Origin: JAHRVQ01 sp029941905
GTDB lineage: Bacteria; Pseudomonadota; Gammaproteobacteria; Pseudomonadales; Azotimanducaceae
Assembly: GCA_029941905.1 (NCBI GenBank)
Contig: JAPYTQ010000010.1
Location: forward strand, 62,001 to 126,000
DNA length: 64,000 nt
Reading direction: 5' to 3'
A program made the position numbers and the translations under genes. Position 1 is the first letter of the stretch. Each line of letters begins with the position of its first letter. Under the pieces are notes generated by a model. The model searched no databases and was not told the origin of the DNA. It saw only the letters and a list, made by a program, of their open reading frames with translations. Of this stretch, positions 26,982 to 34,558 are shown one piece after another.

Positions 26982-28619
26982 ATGCGAATTCTACGTATTT
27001 TTAAAATATTATTCATCGCTGCGCGACACAGGCTCGATCGCCTGCTGCCTCAGGCGGTGCTGCCACTCTGGCTAAAAATTCTGCTATTGCCACTTCGGCT
27101 ATTTCCTGAACCGAAGGAATCGCCAGCAGCCTCGCTGCGAATCATGTTCGAACAACTCGGACCTATCTTTGTAAAATTCGGTCAAATACTCTCCACACGA
27201 CGAGACCTGTTCGAACCAGATACCGCGGACGAATTGCAGAAGCTGCAGGACCAGGTGCCGCCCTTCCCAAGCGAGTCAGCCCGGTCTGTTGTCGAACAAA
27301 GCCTTGAGAAGCCCATTGATGAGTTATTTGACAATTTCGAAGATATTCCTCTGGCCTCCGCGTCCGTCGCCCAAATTCATTGCGCTCATTTGAAAACCGG
27401 AGAAGAAGTCGTTGTTAAGATCATCCGCCCGGGCATCGAAAAAGTCGTCAGGAAGGACCTCGAGATCATGCACCTGTTGGCAAGATTGCTGTTGAAGATC
27501 TGGAAAGATGCGATCCGCTTGCACCCTGACGATATAGTTAGAGACTACGAACGGGTAATTCTCGACGAGCTCGATCTTCAACTGGAAACTGCCAATACAA
27601 TTCGGTTAAAGAATAATTGGGACCTGTCCGGCAAGCTCTATGTGCCCCAGGTTTACCAGGACTATTGTCGAAAGGACGTCATGGTAATGGAACGAATATA
27701 CGGCATGAGTTCAGCAAATGTCACAGCCATGCGTGAATCTGGCGTCGACATGAAAAAACTCTCTCATCTCGGTGTGGAGATTTTTTTCACTCAGGTCTTC
27801 GAAGACAATTTCTTCCACGCGGATATGCACCCGGGTAATGTGTTTATTGATGCTACCGACCCGAAGAATCCGACTTATATTGCCCTCGACTGCGCCATCA
27901 TGGGCTCGCTGACTGAAGCTGATAAGTCTTACCTCGCGAAAAATCTGCTGGCTTTTTTCCAACGTGACTATCACGAGGTAGCGCGATTACATGTTGAGAG
28001 CGGCTGGGTCCCGATGGACACTGATATCAGGGAATTTGAGACCGTCATCAGGAGCGTCTGCGACCCTATTTTTCAAAAACCCATCAAGGAAATATCATTC
28101 GGTAGAATGCTGGTCAGCCTGTTCCAGACCGCCCGGCGCTTTGATATGGAGGTCCAGCCCCAATTGGTGCTGTTGCAAAAAACGTTACTCAATATCGAAG
28201 GAATGGGCCGGCAGATAAACCCGGACCTGGATCTGTGGGAAACCGCCGCTCCCTTTATGGAAAAATGGATGCGAGAACGTATGGGCTTCAGCGGCGTGTT
28301 TAAACGTATCACCAACAACGCGCCTTATTGGCTGGAACAGTTGCCGGACATGCCTCAACTGGCATTTGATGCGCTGAACGAGTTCAAGATGCTAAGCAGG
28401 AATAACAGAGAGCAGACCGTCATGCTGGCAAAGCTGAATACCGAACTCGCTACCCAGCGTAAGCAAAGATCCTATAGTCGTCTTGGCGGGTTCGCATTAA
28501 TCCTGGCCTTGTTCGGTATTTTGTTGCCCAGCGTCGGCGCAGCAAGCCAGCAAGATGCCCTGTTGGGCGCATCCGTGCTGGGAAGCATTGGCGTCTACTG
28601 GATGTTTATCCGACCCTGA
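26982..28619 (+). CDS. ubiB: UbiB, atypical kinase/ATPase for ubiquinone biosynthesis
   Basis: 545 residues. ADCK/ABC1 protein-kinase-like family: the KxGQ motif (KFGQILSTRRD, about residues 64-74), Ala-rich nucleotide loop (PLASASVAQIHCA), VVKIIRPG lysine, and FHADMHPGNVF catalytic loop. Two membrane segments at the C-terminus (about 498-540) anchor it to the inner membrane. It supports lipid-intermediate handling by the ubiquinone complex. Operon with ubiE, followed by hisI after 44 bp. Confidence 0.96.
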   Translation: MRILRIFKILFIAARHRLDRLLPQAVLPLWLKILLLPLRLFPEPKESPAASLRIMFEQLGPIFVKFGQILSTRRDLFEPDTADELQKLQDQVPPFPSESARSVVEQSLEKPIDELFDNFEDIPLASASVAQIHCAHLKTGEEVVVKIIRPGIEKVVRKDLEIMHLLARLLLKIWKDAIRLHPDDIVRDYERVILDELDLQLETANTIRLKNNWDLSGKLYVPQVYQDYCRKDVMVMERIYGMSSANVTAMRESGVDMKKLSHLGVEIFFTQVFEDNFFHADMHPGNVFIDATDPKNPTYIALDCAIMGSLTEADKSYLAKNLLAFFQRDYHEVARLHVESGWVPMDTDIREFETVIRSVCDPIFQKPIKEISFGRMLVSLFQTARRFDMEVQPQLVLLQKTLLNIEGMGRQINPDLDLWETAAPFMEKWMRERMGFSGVFKRITNNAPYWLEQLPDMPQLAFDALNEFKMLSRNNREQTVMLAKLNTELATQRKQRSYSRLGGFALILALFGILLPSVGAASQQDALLGASVLGSIGVYWMFIRP

Positions 28620-28663
28620 CATGCTATTCTCGCCCACTTTTTACGACCTGACTATTCAATATC

Positions 28664-29065
28664 ATGGCTATGAGTGATCCCGGCTGGCTTGCCGACGTTA
28701 AGTTCTCTGAACAGGGTTTGATTCCCGCCATCGCCCAAGATGCGGTAAGCGAGCGTATCCTGATGGTTGCCTGGATGAACCCGGAAGCACTAGTAGAGAC
28801 CGTCAATTCCGGACAGGCGGTCTACTGGTCCAGATCAAGGCAGAAACTGTGGCGAAAAGGCGAAGAATCAGGGCACACCCAGCAAATCAGGGAAATCCGG
28901 CTGGACTGCGACGCAGATGTGTTAATATTAAAAGTTGAGCAAATGGGTGGCATCGCTTGTCACACTGGCCGGGAGTCATGTTTCTTCAGGATACTAAGAG
29001 ATGGTACCTGGCATTCAGTAGATCCTGTCATCAAATCACCCAAGGAAATATACAAGCGTGAGTGA
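28664..29065 (+). CDS. hisI: Phosphoribosyl-AMP cyclohydrolase
   Basis: 133 residues, monofunctional. Opens the adenine ring of PR-AMP in histidine synthesis. Motifs: MVAWMNPEAL, YWSRSRQKLWRKGEESGH, LDCDADVLILKV and the zinc Cys region GIACHTGRESCFF. A second ATG two codons in could also be the start. Its last 8 bases overlap the hisE GTG start, indicating translational coupling. Confidence 0.96.
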   Translation: MAMSDPGWLADVKFSEQGLIPAIAQDAVSERILMVAWMNPEALVETVNSGQAVYWSRSRQKLWRKGEESGHTQQIREIRLDCDADVLILKVEQMGGIACHTGRESCFFRILRDGTWHSVDPVIKSPKEIYKRE

Positions 29066-29402
29066 CGATGTGCTAAAACGTCTCCAGATGGTACTGGAGC
29101 AACGAAAACAGGCGGACCCTGAAGTATCCTATGTGGCAGGTTTGTTTGACGCCGGTCTCAACAAGATACTGGAGAAAATCGGCGAAGAAGCCGTCGAAAC
29201 AATACTGGCAGCCAAAGATGCGCAGGGCTCTAAACCCGATAGCCCGGAGCGAACTGAGGTTATCAGGGAAACAGCAGACCTCTGGTTTCACTCACTGGTG
29301 ATGTTAAGTCACCTGAATATAGACTATAGCGAACTGCTGACAGAACTGGAAAATCGATTCGGCACTTCGGGCCTGGCTGAGAAAGCGGCCCGGAGCACGT
29401 AA
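29058..29402 (+). CDS. hisE: Phosphoribosyl-ATP pyrophosphatase
   Basis: 114 residues, all-alpha MazG-like fold. Hydrolyses PR-ATP to PR-AMP. The metal-binding signature is KIGEEAVETILAAK followed by RETADLWFHSLVML. Start is GTG 29058, overlapping hisI by 8 bp. It lies just ahead of tatABC, the same order as in Pseudomonas. Confidence 0.96.
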   Translation: MSDDVLKRLQMVLEQRKQADPEVSYVAGLFDAGLNKILEKIGEEAVETILAAKDAQGSKPDSPERTEVIRETADLWFHSLVMLSHLNIDYSELLTELENRFGTSGLAEKAARST

Positions 29403-29417
29403 AGAAGGAGACAAAAA

Positions 29418-29648
29418 ATGTCATTTGGTGTAACAGAACTCATTATCATTGCAGTAATCGTATTGCTTCTGTTTGGGACTACAAAACTGAAATCGCTGGG
29501 CAGCGATCTTGGATCAGCAATCAAGGGATTCCGATCTGCTATGGACCAGGACGACAAGCCAGCACAATTGAAAGCAGACGATCCCAAAACAATACCGGAA
29601 GCCACACAAAAAACAGAAGTTGAAACAGCAGCCAAGAAAGATTCATAA
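29418..29648 (+). CDS. tatA: Twin-arginine translocase subunit TatA
   Basis: 76 residues: short N-terminus, one membrane helix (about 6-22, ELIIIAVIVLLLFGTTKL), amphipathic helix with the FG hinge and LKSLGSDLGSAIKGFR, then a charged, poorly structured tail. It forms the translocation assembly of the Tat system for folded proteins. AGGAG ribosome binding site at about 29406. Six bases separate it from tatB. Confidence 0.95.
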   Translation: MSFGVTELIIIAVIVLLLFGTTKLKSLGSDLGSAIKGFRSAMDQDDKPAQLKADDPKTIPEATQKTEVETAAKKDS

Positions 29649-29654
29649 CAACTG

Positions 29655-30062
29655 ATGTTTGATGTCGGATTCCCCGAAATACTCCTTGTCAGCGTGGTTG
29701 CTTTGCTCTTTATCGGACCTGAACGGCTACCGGAAACCGTCCGCACCATAATGCTATGGTTGGGCAGAATCCGGACAAGTTTCGCAAATATCAAAACCGA
29801 GATCGAGCAGGAAATAGGCGCTGACGAAATTCGACGGCAAATTTACAACGAGTCGATCATGACCGAACTGGACAAATCGAAACAACAGATCCAGGACGCC
29901 ATACAAACAACAGACAATACGATTAGCGAATTAAAAAACACCATTAGTAACCCACTCCAAAGCAGTCACACTGAAGACGAACCGCTGCAGGATATTTCAG
30001 CAAAACCGGAAAAAGCAGAGCCAGACAGTGACGAAGCAAAACGATCAGAATCCGGAGGCTGA
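29655..30062 (+). CDS. tatB: Twin-arginine translocase subunit TatB
   Basis: 135 residues: MFDVGFPEILLVSVVALLFIG is the classic TatB membrane helix start with the conserved Glu (residue 8) and the GPERLPE hinge, followed by an amphipathic helix and an acidic tail. It forms the signal-peptide receptor with TatC. Overlaps tatC by 35 bp. Confidence 0.95.
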   Translation: MFDVGFPEILLVSVVALLFIGPERLPETVRTIMLWLGRIRTSFANIKTEIEQEIGADEIRRQIYNESIMTELDKSKQQIQDAIQTTDNTISELKNTISNPLQSSHTEDEPLQDISAKPEKAEPDSDEAKRSESGG

Positions 30063-30786
30063 AGGCCAGCCCCTTGTAGAACACCTGATTGAACTGCGTT
30101 CTCGCATACTTCGAGGACTGGTTTCAATACTGATTATTTTCCTGCCGTTGTTTTATTTCGCCAACGAAATTTATCATTTCGTCTCTGCACCACTACTTGC
30201 GGTCCTGCCGGAAGGAACCAGCATGATCGCAACAGAAGTTGCTTCGCCGTTTTTAACACCCTTCAAACTTACCCTGGTACTGGCAATATTTATTGCCATG
30301 CCCTATATCCTGCATCAGCTGTGGAGCTTTATCGCGCCCGGTCTGTACAAGACTGAAAAGCGCCTCGCGATGCCCTTGCTGGTGTCCAGTATCGTGTTGT
30401 TCTACACAGGCATTGCGTTTGCCTTCTATGTGGTGTTTCCGCTGGTATTCAGCTTCTTCACGCGAGTTGCCCCGGAAGATGTCACTATAATGACGGATAT
30501 CAACCGTTACCTTGATTTTGTACTCAAGCTGTTTTTTGCATTTGGACTCGCTTTCGAGATTCCCATCGCCACCGTACTAGTGGTGTGGACAGGTGCCAGC
30601 ACGGTTGAGAGTCTGCGGGCCAAACGCCCTTATGTCATCGTTGGCTGTTTTGTGCTCGGCATGCTATTGACACCGCCAGACGTGATTTCCCAACTCCTGC
30701 TGGCAGTACCCATGTGGGTTTTATTCGAGATAGGCATTATTTTCTCGATGGTAGTGAAACCGTCAGAGGATGCCCCGGAAAGCTAA
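30028..30786 (+). CDS. tatC: Twin-arginine translocase subunit TatC
   Basis: 252 residues, six membrane segments. Conserved LVEHLIELRSRILRG (Tat receptor N-terminus), FLTPFKLTLVLAIFIAMPYILHQLW, the Glu-containing periplasmic/TM regions, and FVLGMLLTPPDVISQ. GTG start at 30028 lies inside tatB, giving a 35-bp overlap that implies translational coupling. Its stop lies one base from the end of the convergent xthA-like gene. Confidence 0.96.
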   Translation: MTKQNDQNPEAEGQPLVEHLIELRSRILRGLVSILIIFLPLFYFANEIYHFVSAPLLAVLPEGTSMIATEVASPFLTPFKLTLVLAIFIAMPYILHQLWSFIAPGLYKTEKRLAMPLLVSSIVLFYTGIAFAFYVVFPLVFSFFTRVAPEDVTIMTDINRYLDFVLKLFFAFGLAFEIPIATVLVVWTGASTVESLRAKRPYVIVGCFVLGMLLTPPDVISQLLLAVPMWVLFEIGIIFSMVVKPSEDAPES

Positions 30787-30787
30787 C

Positions 30788-31558
30788 TTAATTTACATCG
30801 ACACCAACAGGGCAGTGGTCCGAACCCTTGACGTCTTTTAGAATATACGCATTCGACACTTTTCTTGCTGCACTTCGGGAAGCGAGTATATAGTCAATCC
30901 GCCACCCAACATTGTCAGCACGGGCATTGCCCCACTGTCGCCACCAGCTGTAGTGCCCCACTTCACCAGGGTGCTGTTGCCTGAAAACATCCACCCAACC
31001 GTCATCTACCCAGTCCGTCATGACCTGTCTTTCCTCCGGCAGGAACCCGCTGGATTTCTGGTTGGTCTTCGGCCGGGCAAGGTCGATTTCATGATGAGCC
31101 GTGTTGTAATCACCAACCACAAACACCGGGCCTCGTTTTCTCGCCTTGTCTATCTTTCGCTTAACCGCTTCGTAGAAGCCCAGCTTATAGGGCACTCGAC
31201 TATTGTCCCTGTTTTTACCATTACCCTTTGGAAAGTAGACCGATGCGATGGCGGTGCGACCGAAGTGAGCCATAATAAACCTGCCTTCGATATCAAACCG
31301 CTCATCATCTACACTTCGGTCAATTTTTGAGGGTGCCTGGCGACTGTAAATTCCCACCCCGCTATAGCCAGGACGCTCAGCTGGTGAGAACGACGCATGC
31401 CAGCCATCCGGTGACCTGACATTCATCTCAAGTTGCTCCGGAAAGGCCCTCACTTCCTGCAAGCAGACAACATCTGCCTCACTCACCGCTATAAATTCAA
31501 GATATCCCTTCTTCACACAGGCTCGGAGCCCGTTGACGTTCCAGCTTATCAATCTCAT
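30788..31558 (-). CDS. xthA: Exodeoxyribonuclease III (AP endonuclease family)
   Basis: 256 residues, endonuclease/exonuclease/phosphatase fold. Repairs abasic sites and trims 3' ends. Motifs: ISWNVNGLRA, VCLQEVRA (metal Glu), GYSGVGIYSR, VVGDYNTAHHEIDLARP (GDYN in place of the usual GDFN), WRIDYILAS and the terminal GSDHCPV with catalytic Asp-His. ATG 31558; no strong ribosome binding site. Divergent from the oxygenase gene at 31712. Confidence 0.93.
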   Translation of the reverse strand: MRLISWNVNGLRACVKKGYLEFIAVSEADVVCLQEVRAFPEQLEMNVRSPDGWHASFSPAERPGYSGVGIYSRQAPSKIDRSVDDERFDIEGRFIMAHFGRTAIASVYFPKGNGKNRDNSRVPYKLGFYEAVKRKIDKARKRGPVFVVGDYNTAHHEIDLARPKTNQKSSGFLPEERQVMTDWVDDGWVDVFRQQHPGEVGHYSWWRQWGNARADNVGWRIDYILASRSAARKVSNAYILKDVKGSDHCPVGVDVN

Positions 31559-31711
31559 TTTTTTCGGCTAACTCAAGGCGTTTAGAGCAACCTAAACCAG
31601 CAACTGAAAGACATCAAGAGGAACACACTGGTCACCACACCTGCAATTACAAGCGCTGGGAACTACAGCCCCTGTGTGCCATCATGAGGCATTCTTAATC
31701 GGGAGAATCAT

Positions 31712-32989
31712 ATGGACCCGCTCAAAGCTAAGACTGACCGTGTTGCACAGGATACTGAGACAACGTCGTCGGTTTACGTGCCTCCCCTGCAAATCACAGA
31801 AGGTCAACCACCACCCATCGCCGCGAACGGAGGCTTATCCTACATGTCGTTCGATCGGAATGGGGATGCGGGAACAGCTGCGGCAACGAAGGTCGCACTC
31901 ACTCAGATTGCCGAGGGTCAGGGGCAGGTAATTAATGATATGCTCGACAAGGCTCCCCCAGGCCCTATTGAGACGAAGTGGGGTATAGGATTTCGTCGCT
32001 ACGCGGAGTGTCTGGAATATATTCGAGCGAACAATATCGAAGCGCCTGAAGGCGGCCTGGTACTTCCGCTGCGTTACTCCATCCATGAACAACCGTCCTA
32101 TTCGGTCGTCTCAAGCAATGCACTCTGGCAAGACCCGGCGCGTGAGGCTGACGCAAAAGCGCTGCGCAAGGACGAACAGGATAACGTGCGGCGATGTCTT
32201 TATTTTCCGCAGGTGATGCGCGACGCGCGACGAATCGAGGAGTACTACCCAGATCTCTCACCCAACAGCTCAGAGTGTATGGATAGGCTAGGCGTGTCGC
32301 TGGCGCACTGCGAATCAAGGTGCGAGAATTTCTATGACGCAGCCGAAGTGGAGCGTGTGTTCTACCCGGAGATGGAGAAGCTTCTGTTGGAGTTTTTCCC
32401 GGACGCGACGGACGCACTCGTGTACAACCATGACGTGTTTGATAAGCACTATGAAGGTGACCGAACGGAGGATCAGGACAACAAGAACCCCGGCGTGAAC
32501 GCCAATTACGCTAACCTGGTGCACAATGACCTGAACGACAACAGCGGCCGCGTGCGCTGCCGCGAGCTACTGACAAAGAATCTGCGGAATTTCGGGCGTG
32601 AGCAACACTATACCCCGGGGCAGGCTGACGCGAAAATGTCGCGGCGATTCATGTCAATTAATCTAGCCAAGCCGATGCAGACTGTACGCCAGAACCCATT
32701 TGTGCTCTGCGCCTGGCCCTCCTTCGCCGACCAGCCGTACATTACCAATTACCGGGTCTACGATGACCGGGTCGGTGAGACAACACGCTTCACCTATCGC
32801 CCCGACCACGAGTGGTACTGGATTCCTAATCAAGAGCCGACCGAGGTCTCGATGCTCAAATGCTACGACTCTATCACCGATGGTTCCGTTTCACGCTGGT
32901 CTTTCCACACTGCCAGCATCGACCCAACCGCGCCGGACGACGCGCCCTGCCGCAAGAACATTGTTGTCCGATCTTATGTCTTTTTCTGA
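31712..32989 (+). CDS. CmcJ/AsaB-family hydroxylase/desaturase (non-heme iron oxygenase-like)
   Basis: 425 residues. The C-terminal half carries the hallmark of the CmcJ/AsaB/GA4-desaturase family: an HxD-type LVHNDL motif (about residue 270), MQTVRQNPFVLCAWPSF, RPDHEWYWIPNQEPTEVSMLKCYDS, FHTASIDPTAPDDAPCRKNIVVRSYVFF. The family hydroxylates or desaturates small molecules and is best known from fungal and actinobacterial secondary metabolism; the substrate here is unknown. The N-terminal ~80 residues are less conserved and disordered-looking. A GGGAGA ribosome binding site precedes ATG 31712. It is a single gene with no biosynthetic partners, and its GCG/CGC-rich codons differ visibly from its neighbours, suggesting transfer into the tatC-dtd interval. 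Confidence 0.78.
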   Translation: MDPLKAKTDRVAQDTETTSSVYVPPLQITEGQPPPIAANGGLSYMSFDRNGDAGTAAATKVALTQIAEGQGQVINDMLDKAPPGPIETKWGIGFRRYAECLEYIRANNIEAPEGGLVLPLRYSIHEQPSYSVVSSNALWQDPAREADAKALRKDEQDNVRRCLYFPQVMRDARRIEEYYPDLSPNSSECMDRLGVSLAHCESRCENFYDAAEVERVFYPEMEKLLLEFFPDATDALVYNHDVFDKHYEGDRTEDQDNKNPGVNANYANLVHNDLNDNSGRVRCRELLTKNLRNFGREQHYTPGQADAKMSRRFMSINLAKPMQTVRQNPFVLCAWPSFADQPYITNYRVYDDRVGETTRFTYRPDHEWYWIPNQEPTEVSMLKCYDSITDGSVSRWSFHTASIDPTAPDDAPCRKNIVVRSYVFF

Positions 32990-33024
32990 GAAGGCTAGCG
33001 GACAGCATTGACCAGCCCGCCACT

Positions 33025-33462
33025 TTAACCTTCAAGCAAGAAAGTCACAGGTCCATCATTTACCAGGCTCACCTGCATATCGGCCCCGAAAACACCGGTT
33101 GCGACTCGCCCAAACCTGGCCCTGGCGAGCCCAACAAACTCATCATACAAACCTTCCGCTAATTCCGGCGGTGCCGCGCTTGAAAACGAGGGCCTCAGGC
33201 CCTTCTTCGTATTCGCGGCAAGGGTGAACTGAGAAACCACCAGCAGGTCACCCCCCACATCGGTCAAACTCAGGTTCATATGACCCTTTGCATCGGCGAA
33301 GATGCGATAGGCAAGCACTTTATTCAGGAGTTTGTCGATGCTTTGAGCGTTGTCATGTTTCTGAACGCCAAGCAATAGCAAGATGCCGCGCTGAATCTCG
33401 CCAACGGTTTCGCCAGCAACAACAACGTCAGCGGACGACACACGTTGAATAAGACCTAACAA
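33025..33462 (-). CDS. dtd: D-aminoacyl-tRNA deacylase
   Basis: 145 residues. Removes D-amino acids mischarged on tRNA. The family cross-subunit motifs SQFTLAANTKKG and NDGPVTF are intact. The start is TTG 33462: an in-frame TAG lies four codons upstream and the resulting LGLIQRV spacing equals that of characterised family members, so no longer form exists. It follows the pip homologue by 78 bp on the same strand, the neighbourhood also seen in Pseudomonas. Confidence 0.94.
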   Translation of the reverse strand: MLGLIQRVSSADVVVAGETVGEIQRGILLLLGVQKHDNAQSIDKLLNKVLAYRIFADAKGHMNLSLTDVGGDLLVVSQFTLAANTKKGLRPSFSSAAPPELAEGLYDEFVGLARARFGRVATGVFGADMQVSLVNDGPVTFLLEG

Positions 33463-33540
33463 GTCAGCACGCTACTTTAATAGCGTAAAACGTGACTGAA
33501 AAAGCACACATGATCATTTATGGATGGTCACTAACAAGGA

Positions 33541-34506
33541 TTACACACCAAATTCAGATTCAAACCTCAAAGCCATATCACGGGTTGCGCGAATTAGGGC
33601 ATCGATCAACGCGGGTTCTGTCGCAGAATGTCCAGCCTCCCTGACAATAAACATTTGCGATACCGGCCAGGCCTCATGCAGCTCGAAGGCATTTTCCAGT
33701 GGGCAAATCATGTCATAGCGTCCATGAACAACAATACCGGGAATCGACTGTATTGCCTCAATGTCATTGATAATCTGATTGTCATCAAGAAAGCAGTTAT
33801 TCGAAAAGTAGTGCAGTCCGATCAGGGAACGTGCCAGGGCACGATGGGGATCGATCATATGTTTAACAAGGCGCGCGTTAGGGTGCATGGTTGAACAATC
33901 GGACTCCCAACGGGACCATGCTTTAGCAGCAGCCATCCGTGCTAATTCATTCGACCCTTCAATTCGATTTTTATATGCTGAAATCAGGTCTCCCCGTTCA
34001 TTAACGGGAATAGGTGCAACATAATCCTCCCAGTGATCAGGGTAGAATCGACTTGCCCCTTGCTGGTATATCCAGTCGATATCACTTTTTCTGCCCAGAA
34101 ATATCCCGCGCAACACCAGCGCCAGTACGGCATCCGGATAAGCTTCCGCATAGACCAGACTCAGCATTGAACCGAAACCACCGCCAAACAGAATCCACTT
34201 ATCAATTTTCAGGAACGCCCGGACTTTCTCCATATCAGAAAGGAGTTCACTGGTGTTGTTGTCGGTGAGATCACTATGGGGTTTCGACCGGCCAGCACCG
34301 CGCTGATCGAACAGAATAATGCGATATTTTTCCGGATTGAAGAAACAGCGGCTGTCATATTCGCAGCCCGAACCCGGGCCAGAGTGAACAAATAGTACAG
34401 GGATACCATCAGGAGTCCCGCTTTCGTCTACATAGACCTGATGTGTCTTATCGACATCAATTGTATGCCTGCTGTAGGGCTTTATCTCTGGGTAAAGTGG
34501 TAGCAT
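33541..34506 (-). CDS. Proline iminopeptidase homologue with nucleophile Ser replaced by Gly
   Basis: 321 residues, alpha/beta hydrolase of the Pip (S33) family by overall sequence and by its place next to dtd. FDQRGAGRSKPH and the conserved proline iminopeptidase cap are present, and the catalytic Asp (GRYDMICP) and His (EAGHSA) are kept. The nucleophile elbow, normally GGSWGS, reads GGGFGS (residues 108-113; codons GGC GGT GGT TTC GGT TCA), so Ser is Gly110; the oxyanion motif HGGPG reads HSGPG (41-45). As read, it should not act as a serine peptidase; it may bind ligand or use another mechanism. There is no frameshift or other sign of decay. Confidence 0.88.
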   Translation of the reverse strand: MLPLYPEIKPYSRHTIDVDKTHQVYVDESGTPDGIPVLFVHSGPGSGCEYDSRCFFNPEKYRIILFDQRGAGRSKPHSDLTDNNTSELLSDMEKVRAFLKIDKWILFGGGFGSMLSLVYAEAYPDAVLALVLRGIFLGRKSDIDWIYQQGASRFYPDHWEDYVAPIPVNERGDLISAYKNRIEGSNELARMAAAKAWSRWESDCSTMHPNARLVKHMIDPHRALARSLIGLHYFSNNCFLDDNQIINDIEAIQSIPGIVVHGRYDMICPLENAFELHEAWPVSQMFIVREAGHSATEPALIDALIRATRDMALRFESEFGV

Positions 34507-34558
34507 CGATATGCCTTCGGAACCTTGTTAATTGACTCTTTTCATTAATCATACGCGT

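Noticed and set aside
34517..34533. GGAACCTTGTTAATTGA between pip and typA as another repeat end
   Set aside because: Only GGAACCT and scattered bases match the GGGAACCTCT element and there is no partner arm nearby; likely chance.
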